A stretch of 64,000 nt of DNA from Paragordius varius (Eukaryota > Nematomorpha), in assembly GCA_964247055.1 (NCBI GenBank), contig OZ176050.1, forward strand, positions 9,734,001 to 9,798,000, read 5' to 3'. Positions 39,941-52,385 of this stretch are shown here, one piece after another. The position numbers were made by a program, and so were the translations under genes. The notes below the pieces were generated by a model. That model was not told where the DNA came from, did not search any database, and worked only from the letters and a program-made list of their open reading frames with translations. Position 1 is the first letter of the stretch, and each line of letters begins with the position of its first letter.

Positions 39941-42900
39941 AATTCAACACAAAATTTAAAATTGATATCGATACATTTTATATCTATCGTATTTTAAGCC
40001 CTTCTTGTCTTCTAAGCATTTTATATAGTACTTATGATCCTAGATATATATACATAGAAGTTGCAATAACACTAATACCCTCCTCTCATCATTTATACAT
40101 AAGTATAGATAACAAATTTTCCGTAAAATATAATCCTATTATATTCTGTAAAAATTTTTTATATATTTAATTTATCTGTATTGTACATCATCATCACATC
40201 ATACAATTTGTCTTCGAAATTATATATATACTATTATCGATAAATTAACAATCTGTCATTTTTTGACCTTTGCAATAAATGGTGACATATTGTCAAACAT
40301 TTCTCATGTTGACTTTTTTCTTTTTCTCTACACTAAAAAAATATAATTAAAATGTGCATAAAATATGTATTGGGTTTAAAGTTTGTCCTCAAGGGAAACT
40401 TAATGAAATAGTGTGAATATGCTTATCCCTTGTAATTTGGTTATAATCCGTACTAATCTTATTTTGTGGCGAAAAGTCATTTAAGCGCCCTTTGAGCTTA
40501 GAAATAACTAATTATATCAGTTCCATTGCCTAAATACCAAAATATTCTCACAATATACTAAACTTTTTTCTAATGTTTGTTATTATGCAATTTTTATAAT
40601 CCCTTTAAATAGGTTGTGCTCTCGTAGTCTTAACAGATCCTATATTTAAGATAACTAACTATCAGGTTTTTTTATAGCTAAGATTGGAAAATAGGTTTGG
40701 TTTTGTGAAAAAATGAATAAAAATTCCATTTATTTAGATTGAAAATTATCTTAACCCAAATCAAATATCATATTTGGTTAGCTCTAATTAGAAGATTAGC
40801 AAGTAAAAATATAATTATAGTATAATAAAGGCTTTTTCTTACCCTATTTTCCTCTAGCAATTAATAAAAAACTATTTATGAAGGGATATATTAAAATTTT
40901 TGTTATTAATCTTTCCTTTTACCTTAAACTATCCCGTAATAGTACCCAAGGTATACTCATCTGGTTCAATATTTTTGTTTGACAACTGACAACTTCCCTT
41001 TCTTGCATGTTAGATTGTGGTAGCTATGTGTCCATACCACTCATGTGGATTTGACAATTTTGTTGTTTTATCAGCTGAATTGGATATTGATTCCATATAG
41101 AGTGTTAAAAAATTTTTCTTGCAACACCGTAGCCTCATTTACTCAACCATGAGTTTTACCATCAATGTTTGTCATGTACTGATTAGATTGTTTAACAATC
41201 AGATTTTTACATATAAAACCATAAAGACAAACAGAAAAACAATAAGGCCGAATCCACAAAACACATTTTGAGATGAAATGCTGTTTATGATTATGCGACT
41301 AAAAATATTGATGACGACAAAAATGAAATAAGAAAATCTCATATATTATGCAATATATTAGCTGATTGGGGATTTAATAACTACATTCAGGCAACACCTC
41401 TTCTGAACCATCATTGGATGATGTGATATTTAACTGCTATTAAATTATAGATTTCTATTGCTTACCGACAAAAAGTTCGATTATATAGCTTGTTACCCAT
41501 AACAATTTTGCAGGCATTTATAAATGGTTATGGTGATTTGAATTTAATGTAATCAAAACCTTGGATAATCCACCACTAAGCCGTTAGTTAGATGATTATA
41601 TTATATTTTTTCACCTAAAAAACTTTTCTATATATGATTTTATACATAATCATAATTTGTCGTACATAGCATAGGAAGGTAGATTGGCATTTGCTTAAGT
41701 AGAATTCGACTCCTTATAAATTAAATAGATCCCGACACTTGTCTTTTTCCCATGCTATTTCGTTTAACTTGCTTATACATTACCTGACCCTTTCTTAATA
41801 GTTCCAGCCATCTTACCATATGGCTTCATTTCTTACTTTTCTCTTCAACTTTCCCAAAAATCAATTCCTTTTCAAAAGATTACTCCTTAAAATGTTCCCT
41901 ATGTGATTGGTGTATTAAAATTATGGGCAGTTTCATACGTTTTATATTTTTGAGTTAGAGAAATGTATGGCTTTTATAGTCAGAAAAAAGGGGAGGTCAA
42001 ACTTCATATAAGAGAACAAAAAATTTTATATCAGCTGTTTACATTTGGCTATAACATTTTAGTAATTGGAAAATAGATAAAATGTTAAATTACAAAGTAG
42101 TTTAATATAACTTATAAAAAAGCGATTTTAAGGTTGTCAAATTTGAAATTAGCTTATAAATTTTCGGACAAATTAAATATTTAAACTAGGTGTGCCATCT
42201 CACGTCGCTGTTAGTCGATATCAGTAGGAAAAACAATTAAAAATGAACAGATAAATCCACTATATTCAATAAAGTGGCATATTTATAGGACGCGGCCTTG
42301 ATCAAAAAAGGGATCTGGACTAATTTTGCTTTTAAATGGAATATATAGCATTTATATTGTGTTATAAGTTTTGAGAAAAACACTTCCAAGCAGGTTAGTT
42401 TTATTTAGCGACGTGCATAATATAGTTACCCATGGGTTAATTTAAAAAAGCGCTTACTATATTCACCTTTGATATTACAATTACTTGAAGCCATTTTAAA
42501 TTTTAAATAATCTCTTAAATTGAACAAAAAATTGCTTCCAAGTTAGGTAGTCGTGTATTGAGAGATGTAGCTCTGTCCAGCGGCTATTTTAAAAACGCTG
42601 GATTAATTTTGCTTTTATAATACGTAGGCCCATGATTGAATTACATGGTCATATAACTTATCAGTGACTTATTCTCAGGTGCTATAACGAGGAGCTTATT
42701 AAAAAAGCCAAATTATAATTTGTCTTTATACGGAAAATAACCAAACTATTTAATCTTTATGGTGTAATATGTTTTCTAAAAATTTGGTTCAAAACCATAT
42801 TTTTATATGGTGGCGCATTTTATCGAGGGTGGAGCCGTACCCAGCGGCTAATATAAAAAAGCGCTAGGTTAAAATATTTGCCTTTATACTAGGAATAACT

Positions 42901-44091
42901 ATTAAAGTTATATGGTCCTGTAAGGTGAATTTACGGGACTAAAAGAACTAAATTTAAAAATAGCTGGTTATGTTCGGCGTTATCATTGAATATGATGCCT
43001 ACATGTTTTCAGGAAAAATGTCCCAAAGACACATTACGGATTTACCCTTTTTAAAAACCCCTATTTTCAAACAAATGGGCTAAACTGAGGAGTTATATCA
43101 AAAAATAGGCCGATAGTCGGTGCGGTTGAATAAAAATCTTAATTTTTAATGCGCCTACACATTTAATTGTTTTAAAGTGAGCATTCCACATTTTTATAAA
43201 TTATATAGATTTGTACATATTCTAATTTAAATATGACCTATAAAGCTCGTCAAAAATTTTAGCCGTACAAGTTCACCAGGAAAACCATCTAATTTATTAA
43301 ATTCCAAAAATTCATCAACAAATATATAGAGTATAGGTAAAATATAAAAACAATTATATTCAACGGAATTCAACCGTTCATTGACTTAATTTTGAAAAAC
43401 AACCAATTGTTTTACTAATATAGGTCAATGTTTTGCAATACCACTATAAACGGTACTATGGCTACTTTAACAATTCCTTAAAAATATTAACTACATTTGG
43501 GAAAATTAAATTATTTATATGCGTTTAAGCTTATTACTTAGTAAATATTTTTTTAAAAAAATTTAAAATTATTTTAGCATTGAATACATAAGATAGATAT
43601 AAATTTAATATAATTTTTAGCGTTTTACCAAGTTTAGAAAATGTATTGCGAAAATACAGAATCAGGTTTTGGGCGCATTTTTTGCAATCATTTATGTTAT
43701 ATGACATTAGACCTCCAATTTTTTCTGAAAGTTTATCTATAAATATATCTAAAAAAACGAGACTCCCAAAGCTCAAAAGTTTAAAATGTAACAATAGTGT
43801 TTATTTAAAAAAATGTTGGCCAATATTAATTGCTCTTTTTATTTATAAATAAATTAAAATATAAATTAATGTAATAGAAATGAAAATATTTATAATCAAT
43901 GCAATATATTAAATTGTGTAACTAAACCAATAAAACCCCAAGTTATCTCAAAGTTGTTTAATGTATTTAACCCTTTTATTTGCTTGAAAAGCGTTTATAC
44001 ATTACTGATATAAAATACGTTGCGTTGCGCCTGTTAAGAGGTCAAAAAAAGGCCCTTAAATCACCATAAAAACATAAATTAATTAACAACA
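39941..44091. other. Intergenic stretch with diverged tandem repeats
   Basis: No exon seen. The part 42290-42960 holds loosely repeated units, listed separately. The remainder shows no clear structure. Confidence 0.5.
42290..42960. repeat. Strongly diverged tandem repeat
   Basis: Phrases such as GGACTAATTTTGCTTTTA recur with changes near 42319, 42452, 42600, 42712 and 42871, each preceded by a TAAAAAAGCGC-like word. CTTCCAAG followed by AGGTTAG or TAGGTAG also recurs. Spacing varies from about 110 to 160 bp. It looks like an old satellite or a tandemly duplicated element. Confidence 0.4.
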
Positions 44092-47000
44092 CTATAAGGT
44101 ATTTATTGCACTGTATTGCTTTAAAAATTCAAGCGTCTCTCCAATCTCATCCTTTTCCACGGGTATTAGGGGATATGGATTCTTGATTTTTTCCAAAGCA
44201 CCCAATAAATTAGCAAGAAAATTGTTTTGGATGTTAGCACCATTCTCAATCATTGTGCTTGATAACAAAGTTCGAAATGTGGAATTCTTGGGTAAACCTA
44301 TCATCCATCATACGATAAGGTTATTATATGATTGTTAATATTTATTTTCGTATCCAATATATTAAATTTTTAATTAACTCTGAAAAACATAATAAATATG
44401 GTTACAATTTGCTATAAAATATTATAATCTACCATTTCCGAGCCAAAAAAAAACGTTTTTTCATCGAAACGATGTCCATGTCAATCGAAACATTTTCCCA
44501 GTGAATAAAAACAATGTCCCAATCAATATAACCGTTTTCCCGATCAATGAAAACGATTTAATTTTTGATGATAAATAACAAAACAAGACATGAAAATAAC
44601 TTTAAACCATTAAAAGCATATCAATAGATATTATTTTTTAATTAAACACAATTAAATGACAATTTTTTCTATGTATGCCAATACACAATCATTGATAACT
44701 TATTCTTTAAAAGTTGTATTTATAACTGAATGATTATTATGGTTTATGAGCTAAAAATATTTTGCAATTCAAACTGATTTTTAAACATTCGATGTTTGAC
44801 CCTGATAAAAATATTGGAAAAAAATTTCCTAAATAAAAAATATTTTTAAAATGTTAAATTTCAATGAAAAATATTTAATAAAAAAGATATTTGACCAAAA
44901 GATACATTATATAAATTATGCCTAAGTTTCAAATGTTAAAAAAATGTAAAGTGTTAAACGACCGACTTGAAATGTCAATGGTGTTTTTTTTATTATAATT
45001 TCATCCGAAACTATAGATATTTAAAGGTTAGCCCGAATATTAAGGCGAACCATTGATCTCGAAATAAAAAAGTTTATGAAAAATTTTCTAAAAAATATTT
45101 TTTATATGATTATTTCAAAACAATAAAATACTCATTCCGTTAATAAAAAGCTTTTGGAGAATAAATCATAAAGGATTGTGTATTGGCATATAATAAAAAA
45201 ATTGTCATTCAATTATTCTGATTCTCTATAAAATAAATCCATATAGTATCATTAAAATAAAACCGTTTTTATTGACTGGGAAAATTTTGTTATTGACTGA
45301 AAAAATGTTTCGATTGAGTGGGAAAACGTTCCGGTATATTTAAAAAGATAAAATTATAGCATTCATTTTAAAAAAACCTGTTTGATATGAAGGTGGGAAA
45401 TTAAATATCCAAGGATATAATGGCGAAAGTTCTATACGTTTCGGGTTTGTGTATGATTCTACAATGGCTTGTTGTTTCTTACTAGAAAATATAAGTAAGT
45501 TAAGCTTAAAACCACTGATAATAGAAAAATATACATTGCTCAACATCCGTATCATAACTCTTTTTCAAAAAATATTAATATTTTCTTAGATTTTTTAGAA
45601 AAATATTTAGTATCATTCGACAGATATAACAAAAATGATTTTTTTTTATTTTTGGCTCATACGATGAGGAGATAATTAATATAAAAGGATTCGACTGTAT
45701 ATAATAATGTTATTAAATCCTATATATATCTTTTATAGAAAACTTTTCAATTTGGGCATCCATATTAAATGATTCAAAACCACGCATGATAGTGAAAATA
45801 GGACGACGTTTTTGGTTATCATCTAACTTATTTGAAGCGTAGGGTGTAAGAGCAAATGGTTTGGTTTGATCAGATATATCACATGTATGCGTGTCAGGAA
45901 AAAATAATTGTGTTGTAATCTTTCGAATCTTAATATATTCAACAGATTTTTAGGTGCAGTAATTTTTATTCGGATAAAAAAATTATAATATGCTTTATCA
46001 TGTAAAAAAAATAATTATTTTGTACTAAAAGATAGTTTACTGGCATTCACTTAATATTGATGGATTTTATGTCATTTAAATCATTATAAAAACACTAAAA
46101 ATGAAATAATCGATGTGTATACTAAGAATATTGTCTGCTTTCATGAGTAATACAATTTTATAAAAAAAATCGTTCCGTAAATATGTGTTCATTATTTAAA
46201 TAAAATGATTGAGGTATATAAGTTTACCAAAATAAAATGTAAAAAATATACCCATACCTTATCATTGGAGGGCTGACTTTGATTTAAAAACTGATTTAAT
46301 GAAACCATATCCCATTTATTGGAATGACTATATAGATCATCCATAGAACCTAGGATCAAACTGAACAATGCTGCCTTATTTTCCATGGATGTCATCTGAG
46401 AATATAACAATTATTTAAAAAAATGTGGTAAATATATGTATTTTTTATACAACCAGAATAGAGCCTAATTCATCAAATTTTTCGCGGAAAAGGCTTCTAA
46501 AATTATTTTAATTTGAAAGAAAAAATCAAGCGAAAAAAAAATCTTAAACAAAGAAAATATTTGAACCACTGCCAAAAATAAATAGCAACCTATATTAACA
46601 GGTAGGTACCCTGATAACATTTACCATTATTGTTCATTCCTTCGCCTTGTTCGTCTATTAACACTTCGATTTAAATTGGGGTATCGAAATACCCCAGACA
46701 TAAATTTGAGTTAGGATTTATAAAAAACTACTGAATGAAACGGTCACAATTTAAATTTATGCTTATATCCTAATAAAAATTATATAAATATCCCAAAATA
46801 TCTAAATAAAACTTTGTTTTGAAAAAAAAGTTCCATGTCAAACTTCTTCGACGCCATTTTTATTTTACAAAATTTTTGCAAAATATCGTCTTCATTTAAT
46901 TTTAAGGGTAATATTAAAGCTAATTTTTTATATAAATTACATCTAACATTGATAAAAATAGAAAAAATGGTTTATTTTGTATTATATTTTAATTTTACTA

Positions 47001-50000
47001 TTGCAAACATGTCACGTTGATCAATTTTTACCTTTCGGTTTTAGCTTAAAATAAGTAATATCAAGTATTTCTGAATAAATTTTTATATATTTCGATTTAT
47101 TAATGTATTATGAGTGCAAAATTTTGCCATGGTTTTGATTTCTTTCATATTTTTTAAAGAATTTAATATTAAACAAGCCTGGGGTATTCTACCCCAATTT
47201 GAATCGAAGGACTAAAATGAATGTGTTGTATCCAAGTGTTAAATCAATATTAAATTAAGGCTAAAACCATAATTTTTTTTAAAATGACTCAAATATAAAT
47301 CAAACCCTATGAAGTGTATATATAGAAAAAAAATTTAAAAAACATTTTCACAGGGGCAATTAAATTGTAATGTTATAGTATTATGACTATTTAGAGAAAT
47401 GGAATTAATGCATTTCTCAAGAAATATAAAAACTGGTACATTCTTTGGATATCCCAAAATGACAAAATCCCTGGACTATACGATTCTGTTTTGATGTTAA
47501 TAATCACAAGGACAAAATTATTGAAGAATATTTAACAAATAAAATACTAATTAACAACCGACTGTGAGGATATACATTGTAGTCATCGCATGAAACAATA
47601 TTTCAATCATTATGCACATCATTTATAGTTATCTGCATTTAAATATATACTATTAGCATTAACATGCACATCTCATTTTTGTTCATTGCTATATCAATTC
47701 CCCTATTGGATAAAAATTATTTATATTTAAACCATTTTATTTTAATTATTATTTTAATAAGTAAACATTATATATATATATTTGGTTTAAAAAAAATTAT
47801 AAAAAGAAGATAATTAGTGATAATGTTGTGAGAAGAAAAAAGTTTCGTTTTAACTACTTGTAAATTTGTAAAAAATTAACACTATCGTATTAAAACTTTA
47901 GCGGCACCAAATTCTTTAAAATTAAATAAAGTACTCTCTCTTTTGATAATTGATCAAAACTTAAATTGTGTTATTGGAACCATTAAGTTTTCAAAATTTG
48001 CTTCCCCAAAAGGCTAAGAGATAAGGTAAAATTGTGCAATTGTTAAGTTATGATGCTAAAGTCCTGATTGTGACAGCTAAAATTATTACGTGATTGAAAA
48101 ATATTTTCTAATAATGGTTTACAACCTATAAAATATATAAATTACATAGCTGTGGAAAACAAAAATTTAAAATTATCTGTTTTCAACTATTTTCAGTTTT
48201 GTAAACGCGATGTGATGAAATTGAAGACAGTACATATACGATTAAACTGGTATTTGTGGACGAAACGATAATCAAATAAGAAAACACGTAGTAAAGACTG
48301 CATACGAATTTTGAGTCTATTATCACCGATTTTTAAAGTGTTTTAAATCTGATTCAATATATGATAGTCACCTGCTAGCGATATTCAACTCTTAAAACTT
48401 ATTTATTTGAGTGATTTTGCTTTATTCAATTTAAACATATATCATTGTGGTACTAATTGACTAGTTATGACCATGATTAGTAAGCATTCAGACCGATTAT
48501 TTTTGAAGGGTAAAAACATAACCCTAATTGTAACAATACGTATGACAAAATGTATACGTGAAACCTAAATTATTTAGTTATCATACATTCAATGGAGTAA
48601 AAACTAGGGTTGTGCTGACCAAGTCATGACCCGGTCAATTGACCTGGTCTTCAGGTCAGTGACTATTTATTTTTTAGCCATCATTTAAAAAACAGCTGTT
48701 TTTTGAAAAATTGCCGGTACATTTTTTAAAAGAGAAATAATTGTTTTTTAATATATTTATAAATTAAATATTTATATATGCTTATTTAACAATATAAAAT
48801 TGTTAAACATGCATCATAATACATTAGCATTCCAGCTAATTCGAAAACAAAATCAAACATGCAAAATATGTAATTATTACATATATGTAAACCAATATTT
48901 TTACAAAACATTTTATAATTGAATGTTTGATGAAAAAATGTTTAAAACAAACTAGTTAAAATTTTATTTGAATCCAGTTTAAAAAGCTATGTATTTGAAG
49001 ATTCAGAAGGCCACAAACATGTGGCAAAATTTATTTGAAAACAAAATTGATTATATTTGATTTATAATATTTGCAAATAATAAATATCAAAATGTAAACT
49101 TTTTATGACATTATTAGTAAAACGCAAATGTCGTACAAACATTATTTTCACAATCAAATACCACATGCTATTTACTTTAGTAAAAAGTGGTCATGACCGT
49201 GGTCTGACTGGGTCTGACCGGACTTTTTCAAAAAAGCAGTCAAATGCACAACCCTAATTAAAACATATGAGATTTAATTATTTATTACCATGTCAGATTT
49301 TATGAGGTGATCATTGATAAGCCGATCATGGTTAAATGCATTAAAAGGTGTTGCCGACACGGATAATGGGTAAATATTAAAAATATTTAAATCCACAATG
49401 ACAGATTCCAACAACATTGAGATATTTAATAAATGTGAGTATGAAAGTGCAAAAGGCTTTCCATATTTCAATTCTTTATTAATAACATTTTTCCGTACAA
49501 TCTACACATAAGAAAACATATTCAACCATTTCTATATGTTCCAAAAACAAAAATGTTTCACACGATTTAGAATGGTATTCATCTTTTAGTATGTTTAATA
49601 TGCAATTTTGAGTGCTGAAATTTTCATATTGGGGATCCACTAAAATTTCAAAACCCTGCAACTTAAATTAATTATTACTTTAAATGTATCACTCGTTTCC
49701 AAAAAGGTTTGGATGTTGTCAGTGAAACATTGAGATAATTGTAAACTAAATTATACCATATTTTACTTGTTAATCGTATTAATATTAATTATACTAGGGT
49801 CAACTAGCATATTATACCATTGCCTAGGCAAATCTTTTTCATCATTCAATTCTTTTATATTTTCCTCATTATATTCACAAATTGATGGGTTCCTAAAATA
49901 CAAGAATCACTATACCCAAGAATTCGATTTATAAATAATTGGCCATGATCATCCAACTAAAAATCAAAATACTTATGTACTTTAGATAAATTATTTAATT

Positions 50001-50055
50001 TGCAAAGCGCTAAGGTCCAACAAGCCAAATCCCCAAGACTTACCACAAAAGACAT
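44092..50055 (-). CDS. MSTO1: Misato (MSTO1/DML1) homologue, complete but short, ten exons
   Basis: Misato is a tubulin/FtsZ-like protein needed for mitochondrial morphology and distribution. Minus-strand exons are 50055-49981, 49956-49916, 49892-49818, 49745-49679, 49655-49527, 49501-49289, 46395-46258, 45928-45744, 45481-45378 and 44297-44092. Phases agree throughout and the product is 410 aa. Matches to human MSTO1 run in order. GFEILVDPQ ... NILKDEY aligns with GFQLLCDL ... ELLQDEY. KPFALSYSHLLNISMLLES and YPLSVS follow, then LTPYASNKLDDNQKRRPIFT, with MRGFE against LRGID. The end VEKDEIGETLEFLKQY aligns with VEHDDVAELLQELQSL. It is about 160 residues shorter than the human protein, mostly in the N-terminal part. 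Four introns are 23-25 nt. Three longer ones (2,893, 1,080 and 72 nt or more) include several transposon copies. The first exon ([13 protein letters not shown]) is the least certain. Confidence 0.87.
44455..45335. mobile_element. Inverted-repeat element family F, copy 1 (in Misato intron 9)
   Basis: Both ends carry several inverted copies of a TTCCCANTCAATNAAAACG-like unit (44462-44570 and, complemented, 45260-45325). The middle is AT-rich and non-coding. Subterminal repetition of a short unit is typical of non-autonomous DNA transposons. No target duplication was identified, so boundaries are approximate. Confidence 0.55.
46658..47242 (+). mobile_element. TTAA-flanked element (piggyBac-like), copy 1, in Misato intron 6
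   Basis: It is bounded by TTAA at both ends, with CACTTCGATT inside the left and AATCCAAGTG-type sequence (ATCCAAGTG) inside the right. Inner inverted blocks are TTAAATTGGGGTAT...ATACCCCAG and CTGGGGTAT...TACCCCAATTTGAA. A second copy of almost equal length lies in opposite orientation at 57505-58088. Flanking TTAA fits piggyBac-type integration. It contains an open frame of 61 codons that is also kept in copy 2. Confidence 0.75.
48605..49256. mobile_element. hAT-like non-autonomous element with TAGGGTTGTGC ends, in Misato intron 6
   Basis: Ends TAGGGTTGTGC and GCACAACCCTA are perfect inverted repeats. Next to each are repeats of GGTCATGACC / GGTCTGACTGGGTC type. Flanking 8-mers GTAAAAAC and ATTAAAAC agree at six of eight positions. 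At 652 bp it has no transposase. Confidence 0.8.
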
Positions 50056-50056
50056 G
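50053..50056. promoter_or_regulatory. Overlapping divergent start codons (CATG) of Misato and RMND1
   Basis: The Misato ATG reads 50055-50053 on the minus strand and the first in-frame RMND1 ATG is 50054-50056 on the plus strand, so one CATG palindrome holds both. If both starts are used, the 5' leader of each mRNA lies antisense to the first coding exon of the other. A shared bidirectional promoter is implied. RMND1 has a second in-frame ATG at 50099 that could be used instead. Confidence 0.6.
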
Positions 50057-51941
50057 TGTAAATTTAAATTTAAAAACCTTACGCTTCAATGTTCAGTTAT
50101 GTTGATATTCAAGCATTTATTTTTAAATCCACAATTGTTACGGTTCTACACTAGTCCTTTGCCAGTTTTAAGAGTTAATAAATCTTCATTAAAATTTCAA
50201 AATAAAAAGGTAACTTAGATATATAATTTTAGATTGATGGAACAATTAAAGCATATGCCTCGGCCGATTTTTTCAATTTAAATCAAGTTTATTCGTATTT
50301 TATGAATAATAATTATCTTATACAAGAATCGCCTGAAGGTATTTTACTTTTATACTTAAGATTTAAAATCCGATGTGTTGTTTATTAAGTCACCAAAACA
50401 ACCCTCTTACGTTTTTGTCTTTCAAGAAGGCGTGTCTGTTTTTTGGAATAGCTCCGATATTCAAGCATATACCGACCTAATTATAGATTAAAACAATATT
50501 AAATGATCTCAGACCCTTTACACAAAATGCATATAACCAAGATCTAATTGAGGAAGAAAGTGATTCATTGGATACAATTTATCACGAGTAATATTTAACT
50601 AATTATAAAGACATCAAACAAATTTTCATGATGGTGATATATATTTAGGCAAAAATTCTCCAAATATATTGGAAATGTACACATTTTCAAATTCCCTTGC
50701 GCAATCTGGTAAATTTATTTTTATATTTAAGTCAAATTGGGTATATGGGAGCATATGTTGGATAATTGTGCTGATTCTTTGGAAAAAATTGTTGAAGTAA
50801 TTGTTTTATGAATTGGTTAAAAAATTATATTCGATGTAGGTTTTTAAGTTATTTTAAATTTTATATTAATTTTTTAAAATATTACTTTTATGTTTTATAT
50901 TTATGTAGGATATGAAACATCGATCAATGATAGATATGACGGAAGATCAGGCCTTGCAAAAAGCCGGTGAACTTTTTAAATTACGCCATCAAATTAACAT
51001 TGCATCCGATCTTTTAGATTCTCCCGATTTTTATTGGGATCGGGATGATTTGGAACAATTATTTGATAAAACTAGCAAATATCTCAACATCCCTCGACGA
51101 ACAAAAGTAAGGGTACATTTATTTAAAATAACGATTATACATATCTATGAGTTAATTAATTTTATTTACTCTATTAAACTATAATATGGGTAATTACAAT
51201 CGAAAAACGATTACCTAGATTCAGTTTAAAATTATTTGTAAAAATCATCTTAACATATCGTAATCTAATAATATAACGAATAACTTAGAGTGATATTCTA
51301 AAGGGTGTCCAACCCAAATGGCTTTGCGGGCCGCATTTGAAATATATATGGACATTCATAGATAATTTATTAGTTAAGCATAAGATTGAAAATACAAATG
51401 CAATTTAACATTTTTTCAGTTGTTGTTAATTTAAATGACTTTATTTTTTTTATTTAAAAAGAGTGAACTATATCATTCGAAAATTAATAAATTTAATTAA
51501 TTTTAAAGAAATCCATTTAGTCTTTACTATTTTATTATTAGAAAAATTGTATAAAAAATATCAATTTTACTAAGTGTTGACATAGTTTTTCTATAGATTT
51601 CGAAATTTTTTGCAGACCGCATACTGCCCACCCCTGTTCTAAGTTCTGATTCTTTTCTTAGGTTAACTTACGGTTTCCTCCCGAAAAAATACTCAAAGAG
51701 TTGTACTCATTTATTTTAAATATTTTATATTTTTAGATAATGAATGAAAAGCTAAATCATTGCTTTGAACTTGTAACCCTGATAAAAAGTTATTTGAATG
51801 ATAAACACCATGTTCGATTAGAATGGATGATAATTATTTTGATATGTGTTGAGGTAAATAAATTTTTTATTATATCAGGTGATTCTTGGCCTAATATCGA
51901 CATTCAAAACATTATACACTCCCAATACTCAAGAATCATAA
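50054..51941 (+). CDS. RMND1: RMND1 homologue (DUF155), complete, nine exons
   Basis: RMND1 is an inner mitochondrial membrane protein that supports mitochondrial ribosomes. Exons are 50054-50209, 50233-50338, 50361-50464, 50487-50587, 50611-50708, 50732-50796, 50909-51106, 51737-51853 and 51879-51941. Phases agree and the product is 335 aa. The basic start with [16 protein letters not shown] is a plausible mitochondrial presequence. DUF155 motifs follow in order: [70 protein letters not shown] and [37 protein letters not shown] and [14 protein letters not shown] come next, the latter beginning the C-terminal membrane helix. Six of eight introns are 22-25 nt. One of these (50465-50486) is GC-AG. 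Intron 7 (630 nt) contains a hAT MITE. The length agrees with the DUF155 core. Confidence 0.94.
51302..51636. mobile_element. hAT MITE family A, copy 3, in RMND1 intron 7
   Basis: Left AGGGTGTCCAACCCAAATGG and GCGGGCCGC, right GCAGACCGC and CCACCCCTG. TTCTAA occurs on both flanks as the likely remnant of the target duplication. It makes up more than half of the 630-nt intron. Confidence 0.8.
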
Positions 51942-52385
51942 ATTTGAATTATACACTTGTGATATACCTTTATTTATATATCAATTATATATCACTAATA
52001 AATTCTAAATGTTGGAACTGGTAATATAAAGCGATTAGAAATGATTTCTAGACTTTAATAATCTATATTTTGTATTTGCATTATTAAGATTTACTCACTG
52101 TTAAAATTTATCATATCTCTATATAATAAAATATATTGTTCTATTTTCCAATTAATGAAATTTTTTATTAATTACCCATAATAACTTTTCAATTATATGT
52201 GCTGTCAACAAGGTTTTTTTTTATTTTTGGTTTATTTGAACTTTTATAGATATATAAATAAAATTTGTTTGTATCAATAAATTATCGTTTTTAGCATGTA
52301 AAAGCGTAGAGCAAAAACCGCTTTTTCTATAAATGCGTTAAAAAGCGCTCTAAATGGCATCGCAAAAGCTAAATTTAATTAAAAG
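51942..52385. other. Spacer between RMND1 and PNP-1
   Basis: AT-rich sequence with the RMND1 3' end and the unresolved 5' part of PNP-1. The ATG at 52354 is not in the PNP frame. Confidence 0.4.

Noticed and set aside
51854-52024. Read-through of the RMND1 exon to a longer open frame ending at 52024
   Set aside because: Removing a 25-nt GT-AG intron (51854-51878) continues the hydrophobic C-terminal helix and ends at 51941, as in the family.
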